In this document: positions 10,570 to 21,350 of the stretch, piece after piece
Layout: every line of letters starts with the position of its first letter
How positions within the stretch are numbered: position 1 is the first letter of the stretch
Source: Phymorhynchus buccinoides
Taxonomy: Eukaryota; Mollusca; Gastropoda; Neogastropoda; Raphitomidae
Reading direction: 5' to 3'
NCBI GenBank assembly: GCA_017654935.2
Contig: CM065711.1
Span: forward strand, 37,138,575 to 37,202,574
DNA length: 64,000 nucleotides
Made by a program: the position numbers and the translations under genes
Notes under the pieces: model-generated
What the model was told of the DNA's origin: nothing
The model's database searches: none
What the model saw: the letters and a program-made list of their open reading frames with translations, nothing else

Positions 10570-10644
10570 TACATTGTAGAACGAGCCAGGACAAATGCTT
10601 CCCAGTGTTGATGTCATAGATTTTCACAAAGGATTAACGTGATT

Positions 10645-11233
10645 AATACTGGTATAATACCGGTACGGACATCCATACCGGTACACAGCTCTATTTAGAA
10701 TGACAACCAGGACCAGTCTCAAGCGGCAACAATGCAGCAATAGGTGAACATGAACAGGCAAATGGGTTTGAAAAACTTCAGTCAAAATAACACATGCTAA
10801 TAGAGGCTGTTATCCGCATTGAAGCTTCGCAAACTCGCCTCAACTCTACGGTTGACGATCGTCTCCAGCAACTGAATGACAAAATAAGTGACAAATGTGT
10901 CTATTTGGACCACAAACATGACATTCTGCAAAATAACATCGACGATCTCGCACATAGGTTTGACCGATTAGAAGCAGAAAATGTTACGAAGCAAGATGAG
11001 TGAACTAGAGGAAACATTAGACTCGGGTCTTCTTCTTTCTTCTTTGCTGTGCATGGTCACAATCATCACGTTGATTATTTTGCCACGGAACCGGGGCGGC
11101 TCAACCACTCTTGCCGGAAGAAAGGGCCTCAAGTAGGCCAGAAAGGAGAGAGAGAGAACTCAAACTCAAAAATGTAGGTCAGAGAATAAATTGAGGGTGC
11201 GCATATACACACATGAATAAATGAGAACAGAGA

Positions 11234-11331
<98 letters not shown>

Positions 11332-12055
11332 GAAGCTGGTTGTCAGATGGTTAGTCCGGGGCGGGTGTCCAAGCAGATGCTCCCAGACCCTGGCTGTGAA
11401 ACACTCTGGGGTTTTGCTTCCACTGCTGCTGTCAGTAGTTCATTCCACTCCTTTATTGTTCTGGGGGGAAATGCGCTCTGGCGATATTGAGTTCACTGGG
11501 GGACAAGGAGCTGTTGGGGGTGACCTCTACGTTGTCGTTGTGACTGAGGTACCAGCTTGCTCCTGCTGATACTCACCATGCCACTGAGGGTGAAAACAGA
11601 AGCAGAAGCCTGCTGTTTGGGGGTATTCCTATGAAGGCTCAGGAAATCTGGGAAGAATGTGAGAGTCTCGTATTAGATATAAAAAACAAACAACTAGACA
11701 TTAAAGAAAATATCTGCATTGAGCGTGCCGAAAGCCGTGTCCAATGATTCAAGCAGAAGCAGTTGGTGCTTAGTGGATGTAAACTCCTGAAAGAAAGTGA
11801 CATTTACGTTCATGAGGACTTTTCTAAGCCAGTTCAACGCAAGCGTCAATGACTCTTTCCTTCACAGAAGACTTTAAGAAATGACGGTGTCAAGGCAAAC
11901 ATGAAGTTTGATAGACTCGTTACAGATCAAGGAATTATGAGTTTAACTTGAAAGACAACACAATTATCAAACTGAAATCACAACAAGAACAATCCGATCA
12001 GCATTTCCCGTACGGTGCAACTGGACACAGCAGCGCATTCTCAGGGACAACGCGA
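10645..12055 (+). pseudogene. LINE ORF1-like remnant: coiled coil and RRM-type region (copy 1)
   Basis: Begins at a sequence shared with 19769 and 57417 (CTGGTATAATACCGGTACGG). The frame at 10794-11003 encodes a heptad-like coiled coil (VDDRLQQLNDKIS, DDLAHRFDRLEAEN). Downstream, 11591-11960 encodes blocks typical of L1-type ORF1 RRM and C-terminal domains (LLFGGIP, ENICIERAESR, VLSGCKLLKESDIYVHEDFS, NDGVKANMKFDRL), broken by stops. A 560-bp insertion at about 11031-11590, with a (GA)n tract, separates the parts. The third copy at 20150 joins them directly, so the insertion is secondary. Confidence 0.7.
11236..11332 (+). repeat. (GA)n followed by a G-run
   Basis: About 85 bp of GA then twelve G. 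In copy 2 (58051-58148) the tract is interrupted and the flanks carry many single-base length differences, as expected from slippage or from consensus errors. Confidence 0.95.
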
Positions 12056-12177
12056 TGGTGACCCATGGTGGCACAGTGGTAGCGCGTTCGCTTCGTGTCA
12101 AGTAAACCCGAGTTCGAACCTGGGTACAGGGGATTTTTCCTCTCACTTTGCACCAGGCTTTGCGGTCTGAACGTGGA

Positions 12178-12208
<31 letters not shown>

Positions 12209-12452
12209 CGTGTGCTCATGCACTTAGCACACATTAAACCCAGTGGCAACAAAAAAAGTTGTCATTTGGTCAGAATTGACCCCCCTCCCTTCCTTCCTCA
12301 TCAGTCACGCAAAAATCCCATGCAAAAATATAAAAAATATTTAAAAATTTGTGGCACGCCTCTGGCTGCGACGCGCTCTCCAGGTAGGAGCAACCCGAAT
12401 TTCACAGAGACGCCTCTGTGACTATAATGTACCTAACCTAATCTAACCTAAC
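12056..12452 (+). mobile_element. tRNA-headed SINE with conserved central domain (copy 1)
   Basis: A tRNA-like head has GGTGGCACAGTGGTAGCGCG (A box) and GAGTTCGAACCTGGG (B box). The body contains GTCTTTCGGATGAGACGATA and ACCGAGGTCCCGTG, which resembles the deeply conserved SINE central domains described in molluscs (Nin-DC type; name tentative). It ends in ACCTAACCTAATCTAACC. The third copy of the host element at about 21030 lacks the whole segment, which defines the insertion. Copy 2 is at 58884-59280. Confidence 0.85.
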
Positions 12453-12734
12453 CCCAAAATGGGAGAACACAACCGCCTGCTGACAAGCTGCCCTCGCCTT
12501 TGTCTGCCAGTCGACAGCTTCACAGAAGGGAGGTGAATCAACAACCTGCTATTTCCTCCGAAGTCGGAGTGTGGCTGCCCATGTGGCGGGGTAATCAAAA
12601 ACGGTCACACACACCTAGCTGATGCGTTTGTACCATAGTGTTCAAGTGCTTCGGCTGATGGGATGATCTCTGGAGTCTTTTAACCAGGGTACGACAACAA
12701 CAACCACCTGCTATTGGAAAGTCTGCTTCGCCCG

Positions 12735-12771
<37 letters not shown>

Positions 12772-12787
12772 CCCCGACAACTCCAGG
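12453..12787 (+). other. ORF1-like downstream segment and poly-C tract (copy 1)
   Basis: Shared with 21033-21350 and 59281-59620. Contains CCGAAGTCGGAGTGTGGCTG and GGCGGGGTAA, a stretch that recurs in diverged form at 44871-44925 and so belongs to a dispersed repeat. A C-run of about 40 at 12735-12769 precedes the minisatellite. Copy 1 lacks about 14 bp (GTAATGTTCTCAT) present in both other copies. Confidence 0.55.
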
Positions 12788-14400
12788 ATGAAAGCGTCAC
12801 TGTCCTTAGTGGGGAGAAGGCTTCTTCTACCTCTACCAGAGGCCCACAGCCTGGAGATGAAAGGAACCAGCCCTCTGGTGGGGAGAGGTCCTCTTCCATC
12901 TCTACCAGAGGCCCACAGCCTGGAGATGAAAGGAGCCAGCCCTCTGGTGGGGAGAGGTCCTCCTCCATCTCTACCAGAGGCCCACAGCCTGGAGATGAAA
13001 GGAACCAGCCCTCTGGTGGGGAGAGGTCCTCCTCCATCTCTACCAGAGGCCCACAGCCTGGAGATGAAAGGAACCAGCCCTCTGGTGGGGAGAGGTCCTC
13101 CTCCATCTCTACCAGAGGCCCACAGCCTGGACATGAAAGGAGCCAGCCCTCTGGTGGGGAGAGGTCTTCTTCCATCTCTACCAGAGGCCCACAGCCTGGA
13201 GATGAAAGCAACCAGCCCTCTGGTGGGGAGAGGTCCTCTTCCATCTCTACCAGAGGCCCACAGCCTGGAGATGAAAGGAACCAGCCCTCTGGTGGGGAGA
13301 GGTCCTCTTCCATCTCTACCAGAGGCCCACAGCCTGGAGATGAAAGGAACCAGCCCTCTGGTGGGGAGAGGTCCTCCTCCATCTCTACCAGAGACCCACA
13401 GCCTGGAGATGAAAGCAACCAGCCCTCTGGTGGGGAGAGGTCCTCCTCCATCTCTACCAGAGGCCCACAGCCTGGAGATGAAAGGAACCAGCCCTCTGGT
13501 GGGGAGAGGTCCTCCTCCATCTCTACCAGAGGCCCACAGCCTGGAGATGAAAGGAACCAGCCCTCTGGTGGGGAGAGGTCCTCCTCCATCTCTACCAGAG
13601 GCCCACAGCCTGGAGATGAAAGGAACCAGCCCTCTGGTGGGGAGAGGTCCTCCTCCATCTCTACCAGAGGCCCACAGCCTGGAGATGAAAGGAACCAGCC
13701 CTCTGGTGGGGAGAGGTCCTCCTCCATCTCTACCAGAGGCCCACAGCCTGGAGATGAAAGGAGCCAGCCCTCTGGTGGGGAGAGGTCCTCCTCCATCTCT
13801 ACCAGAGGCCCACAGCCTGGAGATGAAAGGAGCCAGCCCTCTGGTGGGGAGAGGTCCTCTTCCATCTCTACCAGAGGCCCACAGCCTGGAGATGAAAGGA
13901 AGCAGCCCTCTGGTGGGGAGAGGTCCTCCTCCATCTCTACCAGAGGCCCACAGCCTGGAGATGAAAGGAACCTCTGGTGGGGAGAGGTCCTCCTCCATCT
14001 CTACCAGAGGCCCACAGCCTGGAGATGAAAGGAACCAGCCCTCTGGTGGGGAGAGGTCCTCCTCCATCTCTACCAGAGGCCCACAGCCTGGAGATGAAAG
14101 GAACCAGCCCTCTGGTGGGGAGAGGTCCTCTTCCATCTCTACCAGAGGCCCACAGCCGGAGATGAAAGGAACCAGCCCTCTGGTGGGGAGAGGTCCTCCT
14201 CCATCTCTACCAGAGGCCCACAGCCTGGAGATGAAAGGAACCAGCCCTCTGGTGGGGAGAGGTCCTCCTCCATCTCTACCAGAGGCCCACAGCCTGGAGA
14301 TGAAAGGAACCAGCCCTCTGGTGGGGAGAGGTCCTCTTCCATCTCTACCAGAGGCCCACAGCCTGGAGATGAAAGCAACCAGCCCTCTCGTGGGGAGAGG
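12788..14400 (+). repeat. 69-bp minisatellite, about 23 units (copy 1)
   Basis: Unit of 69 bp with core CTACCAGAGGCCCACAGCCT and CCCTCTGGTGGGGAGAGG. As 69 is 3 x 23 and most frames of the unit lack stops, several frames on both strands stay open for hundreds of codons. In the frame that joins the non-repetitive flanks, one unit reads SSSISTRGPQPGDERNQPSG plus GER. Variant units carry AGCAACC, AGGAGCC, GACATGAAAGG, or a shortened AACCTCTGG form at 13969. The repeat sits where the ORF1-like element would encode its C-terminal region. Confidence 0.97.
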
Positions 14401-14663
14401 TCCTCCCGCCACTCTCCCCGTTCTCCACACAGACGTGTGCAAAAGAGTAAGCGTATGCATTCCTCTCGGGACAGACATGACAATATGGACATTGATGCGG
14501 GGCCTGCTGGTGCTGACGTCGACTGGGGTCATTGGGGTGACCCAGACACTTTAACCTGGGTATTGGGGTCTGCAACGAACACCTTTTGCAAGAGTAAATG
14601 CCCTTGGTGGGTGGGGGAAGATGGTTCAGTACTGACCAAACAGGGGGATAACTCTCGCCAATA
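14401..14663 (+). pseudogene. Possible ORF1 C-terminal segment: Arg/Ser-rich then acidic
   Basis: The GER..SSSIST frame of the minisatellite runs on past the last unit as SSRHSPRSPHRRVQKSKRM, then DRHDNMDIDAGPAGADVDWG, and stops at 14661-14663. The composition shift without a stop suggests the minisatellite grew inside an older coding segment, probably the LINE's ORF1. No known domain recognised. An independent host gene of low complexity cannot be excluded. Confidence 0.4.
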
Positions 14664-14779
14664 ACCCCTATTTGATGCCACTAAATGGCTGCCTTTCGCA
14701 AGAGTGAATCCCTTGTCAGTACTGACCAGCAAGGGCATCACTCTCACTGTCAAGGGCGTTAATAACCCTAGTTGCAGAG

Positions 14780-14966
14780 GCCTATAGGGATGGGCCCGGC
14801 ACCAGGTGGGTGAAGAAGAATGCACATTCTTTCTCTATAATGTCAACGGACTATGCAAACTACTTACTGGTCAGAATTGGAGAATGTTTGTGGCAAGATT
14901 TAGCTTCGTTTCCCTCGTTGAAACGTTTATAGATAATAAGTTTGATTTTGCGAAAATAATTTTGTT
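14780..14966 (+). pseudogene. Fragment of a LINE endonuclease N-terminus
   Basis: The translation includes LYNVNGL, then FVARFSFVSLVETFIDNKFD, which resembles the first strands of the AP-endonuclease domain of LINE ORF2 (N-x-NGL and LVET-like blocks). It breaks off at about 14966 into unrelated sequence. Lying 120 bp after the ORF1-like stop, it is in the expected place for ORF2 of the same element. Confidence 0.5.
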
Positions 14967-15085
14967 GTCAATAAGTTTGTGTGCATGCATGCTGCAAGGT
15001 CATAATTATGACTATTGAATGTCTCACTCCCCTTTGATTGGGGCTGCTGACCCATGTCAATTAAAAGTCTTTGCCTTGCCTTGCC

Positions 15086-15116
<31 letters not shown>

Positions 15117-15122
15117 TCTCGC

Positions 15123-15159
<37 letters not shown>

Positions 15160-16380
15160 GTCTTGGTTTCAGAGCGAACAAAAAGTGGTTTAGTAATGAA
15201 GTTACTGTTGATAATGTTTGTATGCTATGTACAGGTAACGTCCAAGAAGATGAAGTGCAATTCATTTTTTTAATTGTAAAGCGTATGAGGATAAGAGGAA
15301 GAAATCACAATTGTTTACTGTGATGCCAGCAAGACATTACACTTTGAGTTATTATCTTCCAATGATGAAAATATTGTTCGTTTGTTCGCTAAGTACATAG
15401 CTGAAGTTTATGATATCAGAGAAAAGAAAATATTGGTTACAATGTCCTACAGTGCTCTAGTTCTTTATATACATAACAGGTGTATACGTTTGGTGATCAG
15501 TTTTCGTTTTTGTTTGACTTATTTGTTCTTTCTTCTTAGACTTGTACACATATTCGTATATTACGATGACAATTGTTATCACTGTAAATGCTATTGTTTT
15601 TCTTTGTAGAATATTGGCACTTGTCCTGCAAGTTCCCAAACCATCACATTTTGGGATTAGTGTATCCCGCTATATACATTTCATTATTAACCAACCGCGA
15701 GCGAAAGCTGGTTAATGTTTTTGCATCCATTTATTCAACAATACCTGCTTTGAAACTTAACTCATTCAAGTCGCTTCACCCATAATTATGTGGCTGGAAT
15801 TAATATAAAGCTGTCAATTTGATGAATTTGTTTCGAGGGAAGTAAATCTGTATGCACACCACACTTTGGTCACTTCTAAGTTCGCTTCGCTCCCTTAGAC
15901 CACACTTTTGCCTCTTAATACGCGTTTGTAGTGGTTTGAAGTCGGGAAACTAATTGCTGTAGAGAGGTTTTTCTAAATAAAGTCTATATATAAAAATTTA
16001 AAAAAGTCTGATTTACCACTTCCCTGTGTCTAAACCTGAAGTAAAAACCTGTAATCTTCTTTAATTTCTCTTTTTGTTTATGTCTGTTTTGCTTGTGTGT
16101 ATGGTTGGAGTGATTTGTGAGGTTTTTTAATAATTCAAAATCACTGCGATGCGAATGAGTTGAAGTTGTTCTCGTGTTGTTGTTGTTGTTGTTGTTGCTG
16201 TGCTGCTGCTGTTACTCCTGCTATTGTTTTCGCTGAATGTGGAAGCAAAACATGAAGAGCTGATGAAAACTGTCTTTGACTCAGACATTGGTAATACAAT
16301 CATTTACGTACTGAATAATATGTGGAATGGAACCTGAATTTTACTTAGCCCTGAAGGCAGTCTTTATTACTACTGCGAAC
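14967..16380. other. Gene-free stretch with a (CT)n tract
   Basis: Holds a CT microsatellite at 15087-15160 after CCTTGCCTTGCC, a (GTT)n tract near 16178-16197, and AT-rich unique sequence. I see no coding region or recognisable element. Confidence 0.5.
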
Positions 16381-16995
16381 TTAAAGGTGGACTCGGACGG
16401 AGTAGTTTTTGCAAGACGCACGTCAGGATCATCAGAAAGACAGCATTTTCAAGGATCGGAACACTCACTTTGCTCTGATTTCTCAGAAATTAATCCGTCA
16501 AAACGGCGATTTTTTTCTTGGCAAAGATGCCGGAGAGAGTAGCCATTTTGGATGGGGTGGGTGGAGGTCACTCATTGTGGTTGAAGCGTTTTCTTTTTTG
16601 TAGTGCGTAAAAAAAAAAATTGAGAAACCTATTTCCTTTGTTGTGAGCGAAAACGACTCCTTTAGATAAACACGGTATAAAACGGAAAAATATAAAAAAA
16701 ATAAAAACAGGCTTGTATGCTGCAAAAAATTTCGTGCAAACGATTGGGTCTCTAAACGCAGGCGGCCATTCTGAAAAAGAGACGGCAAACGCCTTCTCTT
16801 TGGGTGAAAGAATTTGACTATTACAGCACCTCCAGCAAAGGAGGAATCGCCCTTTTGACGGCTTGATTTCTGGGAAAACCAGAGAGCAAAGTGACTGTGT
16901 TGCGAGCGACTCCTGTAAAGGGTGTTTTCCTGGTGATTTTTCTGGACGTACAGTTTCCTGCCAAAAACTCATCCGTCAGGGTGCTGCCCCTTTAA
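16381..16995. mobile_element. TTAA-flanked foldback element, about 150-bp inverted ends
   Basis: TTAAAGGTGGACTCGGACGG at the left is matched in inverted orientation at 16976-16995 (GGTGCTGCCCCTTTAA). The inverted match runs on with gaps through CACTTTGCTCT and CCGTCAAAACGGCGATT (left) and AATCGCCCTTTTGACGG (right). TTAA at both ends is the piggyBac target signature. No transposase is encoded in the 615 bp. Confidence 0.8.
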
Positions 16996-17682
16996 AAAAG
17001 TAAGCAGAAGTTATTAGTCCAATCTGTGAAGCGTGCATTCAATATGTAGCTATTGCAATAAAACAAGTACCTCAACTTTACGTCGTAGCGGCTAGAAGCA
17101 AATAAACGCTTTTAGACGCAAATACGCACATCGGCATAGCCTATTTAGAAAATATCCAGATGGGATGTCACATTGGTCTACTTCCGGAATCCAATATGGC
17201 GGACATCCAATATGGTGGCGCATAACTTCATCATGTGGGCATGAAACATGGTCAAGTAGCATCTCGTTTTACAAGGGAAAGTGTTTTATGTAATCCGTTT
17301 GGATATTTGATGAGTTGTGTTCATATCATGAGCAGCTAAAGTTTTGAACATCTAAGTAACGCATTAATACAAATATCATCATATCTCCATTTATTCAAAC
17401 AAACTCTAAATAACAGTTGACTTAAAAGGAATGGGATCTTTTAATGAGATCAATATTTATATGTTTTCCCAGCAACAAAAAGACCTAGGCAAGTTAAATG
17501 TTCTATGAAAATAGTGATCATCAAGTCACAGATTGCTGATAATAAAGTGCATTCGTACAGGATTCTTGTCAATTTTCTGGAGCTGATGTTTTTACAAACA
17601 ATAATTATAGTGGTTGGCGACGTCACTGCTTTGAATGTTTTCCTTTTTCCATAACCCTTAAATGTCAAAGAATTAAATAAAC
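16996..17682. other. Gene-free stretch
   Basis: AT-rich sequence with TCCAATATGGCGGACATCCAA near 17190. No coding potential or recognised element. Confidence 0.4.
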
Positions 17683-17842
17683 AGGGGCCTGTATTCACGT
17701 TGAGATAGCATGAGACTTAGTCATCATGATAACTTAGACGCTCTTCCAAAAGTCATATTAAATCCAATAGGACATTGGAAGAGCTTCTAATTTAGCATCC
17801 TGATAAGTCTTGCATGCTATCTCACGCTGAATACAGGCCCTG
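17683..17842. mobile_element. Short MITE with about 70-bp TIRs
   Basis: AGGGGCCTGTATTCACGTTG at the left is inverted at the right as CACGCTGAATACAGGCCCTG. The match continues inward through GAGATAGCATG and GCTCTTCCA. About 160 bp, non-coding. Confidence 0.8.
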
Positions 17843-18566
17843 GTTCTGTATGGAAAATAAAATAATTTCTACCAATCCTACATTCTAACCTGCTTCCATA
17901 CACAGAAAAAAAAGAAAGATTTTGCTGTGCATTGAATCAATATTGGTTCTTCTTTTTCTTCTTTCCTCGAAGAACCTCCATCATCTTAGAGGCGGTTCTG
18001 TTGTTCTGTAAACGACTGGGGGAGTTATTAGTCTAAAAGCAGCTTAAGTCATGGCTGTTGTAGTCGCGACAGAACCTGAAGGGGCAGGAGGAAAGGGTTG
18101 GATTGTGGGCTAGATCAGGTCGGGGAGAAAACTGAAGGGAGGGATGGGAGGAAATGGAGGTAGGAGGGGAGGGGGAACATGAAAGTTTTTTTTTACATTT
18201 GGTTTTGTATGACAGTGATGGACAAATGAATACAAGCATTGTAAATAATGTTCACTGATGGTATCTGGAAGATAACTGGAACACACGCACAACAACACAC
18301 AAACACACCACGTGTGTGGTTGGTGTGTTTGTGTGTGAGTGTGGGTGTGTTGTGTGTGTGTGTGTGTAAGTCAAGTCAGTCAAGTCAAAAATTATATTTA
18401 TGAACGAAACAAGAGTAAGATACAAGAGTTTTTTAGTGTGGCCTCAAAAAACAAAAATATAAATACTTTGTCGGTCTGGACGGTCGGCGAAAATTGTCGC
18501 ACATATGGGACAAAAATTGTCGCACTTCAAATCGAGGCTACACTTCAAAATTTAATTGAGGCCCGC
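17843..18566. other. Gap-flanking spacer with a dispersed repeat
   Basis: Positions 18186-18283 recur almost exactly at 27482-27575 (TTTGGTTTTGTATGACAGTG to GGTATCTGGAAGATAAC). A GT tract at 18310-18367 follows. The last 60 bp before the gap carry ACTTCAAATCGAGGCT repeats, also seen at 25558-25625 and in part at 29285-29300, so the gap lies in or beside a repeat family. Confidence 0.5.
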
Positions 18567-19066
18567 NNNNNNNNNNNNNNNNNNNNNNNNNNNNNNNNNN
18601 NNNNNNNNNNNNNNNNNNNNNNNNNNNNNNNNNNNNNNNNNNNNNNNNNNNNNNNNNNNNNNNNNNNNNNNNNNNNNNNNNNNNNNNNNNNNNNNNNNNN
18701 NNNNNNNNNNNNNNNNNNNNNNNNNNNNNNNNNNNNNNNNNNNNNNNNNNNNNNNNNNNNNNNNNNNNNNNNNNNNNNNNNNNNNNNNNNNNNNNNNNNN
18801 NNNNNNNNNNNNNNNNNNNNNNNNNNNNNNNNNNNNNNNNNNNNNNNNNNNNNNNNNNNNNNNNNNNNNNNNNNNNNNNNNNNNNNNNNNNNNNNNNNNN
18901 NNNNNNNNNNNNNNNNNNNNNNNNNNNNNNNNNNNNNNNNNNNNNNNNNNNNNNNNNNNNNNNNNNNNNNNNNNNNNNNNNNNNNNNNNNNNNNNNNNNN
19001 NNNNNNNNNNNNNNNNNNNNNNNNNNNNNNNNNNNNNNNNNNNNNNNNNNNNNNNNNNNNNNNNNN
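18567..19066. other. Assembly gap of exactly 500 N
   Basis: Unresolved bases; the round length indicates a placeholder, not a measured distance. Frames drawn across it are meaningless. Confidence 1.
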
Positions 19067-19084
19067 TTTTTTTGTCTGATTAAC

Positions 19085-19690
19085 TCTGTGTGTGTATCTG
19101 CTGTGGCTAGTGGCATGTGTGTTTGTGTCAATATGTGTTGGTGTTGTGTTGTGTGGTGTGTGTGGGTGTGTGTCTGTGTGTGTGTCTCTGTGTGTGTGTC
19201 TGTCGGTGTGTGTTGTGTGTGGTGTGTGTGTGTGTGTCGGTGTGTGTGTGTGTGTGTTGTTTGTGTGTGTTGTCTCTGTGTGTGTATCAGAATCAGTTTC
19301 ATTGTTCTTAAAAATTGTAACAAGGTTTTATTTGAGACAACAAATAAACAAATGATGGAATTGTTTATGTTATATATTTTGAATGCCAACTTTTTAAAAG
19401 AGTTGTACTTGGTATGCATTCTTTTTAAAATTTGTGCCATTGAACCGTCCCCTGTTCACTGTTTTGTGTGTGTGTGTGTCAGTTGTGTACTTGTGTGTGA
19501 GGAGTACTCGTGAAAATGATATGTGTGCCCATGTGTATAGTGCACATATCTCTGTGTGTGTGTGAGTGTGTGTGTGTGTGTGTGTTGAGTGTTTGCTGTG
19601 TGTGTGTGTGGATGTGTGGTGTGTGTGTGGTGGTGTGTGTTGTGTGTGTGTGTGTGTGTACGTGCGTGCGCGAATGCTTGTGTGCGTGCG
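19085..19690 (+). repeat. GT-rich simple-sequence region
   Basis: Impure TG tracts at 19085-19290, 19466-19500 and 19553-19690 with AT-rich sequence at 19290-19465. Cysteine/valine-rich or His/Thr-rich translations are simple-sequence artefacts. Confidence 0.8.
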
Positions 19691-20286
19691 CCCCTGTACC
19701 CTGCTGGGGCCTTGGGCGGCTCCTGGACCCCTGCCTTTCAGTTTTGTCCGTTTTGAGGAGTAGCACCCAATATACTGGTATAATACCGGTACGGACATCC
19801 ATACCGGTGCACAGCTCTATTTAGAATGACAACCAGGGCCAGTCTCAAGCGGCAACAATGCAGCAATAGGCAAATGGGTTTGACAAACTTCAGTCAAAAT
19901 AACACATGCTAACAGAGGCTGTTATCCGCATTGAAGCTTCGCAAACTCGCCTCAACTCTACGGTTGACGATCGTCTCCAGCAACTGAATGACAAGATAAG
20001 TGCCTAATGTGACTATTTGGACCACAAACATGACTTTCTGCAAAATAACATCGACGATCTCGCACATAGGTTTGACCGATTAGAAGTAGAAAACGACATG
20101 TTGTGAAGCTCAAGTAAGATGAGTGAACTAGAGGAAAAATTAGACTCGGGTGAAAACAGAAGCAGAAGCCTGCTGTTTGGGGGTATTCCTATGAAGGCTC
20201 TGACAAGAATGTGAGAGATGTATTAGATGTGATAAAAAATAAAAAAACTAGACATTAAAGAAAATATCTGCATTGAGCGTGCCCAA

Positions 20287-20441
20287 ATATACACTTCTGT
20301 ATTGTTAAAAATTCGGGACTTTCCTGGTGTTGCACTGCCTCCGGGCATTGCCTCCAGGATCGTTTCCCACCATCTTTATAATCTACTAATGTCCCATATG
20401 TGTCTGTTTCAGACCGGAGGACGTTAAACGGATTTTCACTC
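20287..20441 (+). mobile_element. Family A SINE with perfect 12-bp TSD
   Basis: GAGCGTGCCCAA at 20275-20286 is repeated at 20442-20453 and brackets 155 bp matching the 3' three-quarters of family A. Empty sites at about 11725 and 58550 show the insertion occurred only in this copy. The tRNA-like head is missing, so it is 5'-truncated. Confidence 0.9.
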
Positions 20442-20457
20442 GAGCGTGCCCAAAGCC

Positions 20458-20725
20458 GTTGTGAAAAGAAAATTCTACCTCATGAATTAAGTACCCATTT
20501 CTCATTCGAATTGTTTTATAGTCCGCCATTGTGAATTTTACGAAACTAAGAGCATGGCTTTGTACATCGATTTATCGGCAAATATGTAGATTTACACCCT
20601 CTGCTCTATTTCTTGGCTCTTTCCGTGGAGGTTAGGGTTAGGGTTAGGATGGTTATAGTTTTTCATGCGAAGGGTACTTATTTCATGGGAGCTACTTATT
20701 TCTCATGACACCGTTATTGTAGCTT
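20458..20725. mobile_element. Foldback/MITE with internal telomere-like repeat
   Basis: CCTCATGAATTAAGTACCCA near the left is inverted near the right as GGGTACTTATTTCATGGGAG, with weaker matches outside. GGTTAGGGTTAGGGTTAGG lies at 20631-20650. The element is absent from both other copies of its host. A related but longer element lies at 41310-41690. Confidence 0.6.
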
Positions 20726-21350
20726 TCCAATGATTCAAGCAGAAGCAGTTGGTGCTTAGTCGATGTAAACTCCTGAAAGAAAGTGGCATTTACGTTCATG
20801 AGGACTTTTCTAAGCCAGTTCAACGCAAGCGTCAATGACTCTTTCCTTCACAGAAGACGAAATGATGGTGTCAAGGTAGACATGAACTTTGATCAACTCT
20901 TACAGATCAAGGAACTTATGGGTTTAACTTGAAAGACAACACAATTATCAACTGAAAAATCGCAACAACAAAAATCCGATCAACATTTCCCATATGGTGC
21001 ATTCTCAGGGCAACGCGATGCTGACCTTTAACCCCGAAATGGGAGAACTCAACCACCTGCTGACAAGCTGCCCTCGCGTTTGTCTGCCAGTCGACAGCTT
21101 CACAGAAGGGAGGTGAATCAACAACCTGCTATTTCCTCCGAAGTCGGAGTGTGGCTGCCCATGTGGCGGGGTAATCAAAAACGGTCACACACACGTAATG
21201 TTCTCATCCCTAGCTGATGCATTTGTACCATAGTGTCCAAGTGCTTCAGCTGTTGGGATGATCCCTGGAGTCTTTTAGCCAGGGTACGACAACAACAACA
21301 ACACAACCTGCTATTGGAAAGTCTGCGTCGCCCCCCCCCCCCCCCCCCCC

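Larger units (their letters stand above)
8983..10640 (+). pseudogene. Decayed non-LTR retrotransposon reverse transcriptase (copy 1)
   Basis: The translation shows RT blocks in order: HCNQSGFRETHSC, ILVDFAKAFDVID (motif A with its Asp), NYGVPQGSVLG, a degraded catalytic box FEDN in place of FADD, then HPSKSKFMLITTR and the C-terminal thumb region with DIDYASTCWDSASK. It resembles Jockey/CR1-superfamily LINEs. Stops and frameshifts break it near 9222, 9280 and 9500, and no endonuclease precedes it. Two TA-flanked MITEs interrupt the 3' part. Copy 2 shares the FEDN change, so the element was dead before the copies separated. Confidence 0.85.
19769..21350 (+). pseudogene. Third copy of the LINE ORF1-like element, without minisatellite
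   Basis: Matches 10645-12787 and 57417-59630 from CTGGTATAATACCGGTACGG to the poly-C tract near 21332-21351. It lacks the 560-bp insertion and the tRNA-headed SINE of the other two, and it carries its own insertions: a family A SINE (20287-20441) and a telomere-motif foldback (20458-20725). It stops where the 69-bp array begins in the others (ACAACTC) and passes straight into another LINE. Frames are broken. Confidence 0.85.

Noticed and set aside
12788..14400. CRISPR array
   Set aside because: Units are contiguous with no unique spacers, in a eukaryotic retrotransposon context.
12595..14532. 645-codon minus-strand frame over array 1
   Set aside because: Same artefact. The minus-strand reading has no link to flanking coding sequence, whereas the plus-strand GER-SSSIST frame at least joins plausible flanks.
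18339..19440. Open frames across the N run
   Set aside because: They depend on unknown bases and simple sequence.
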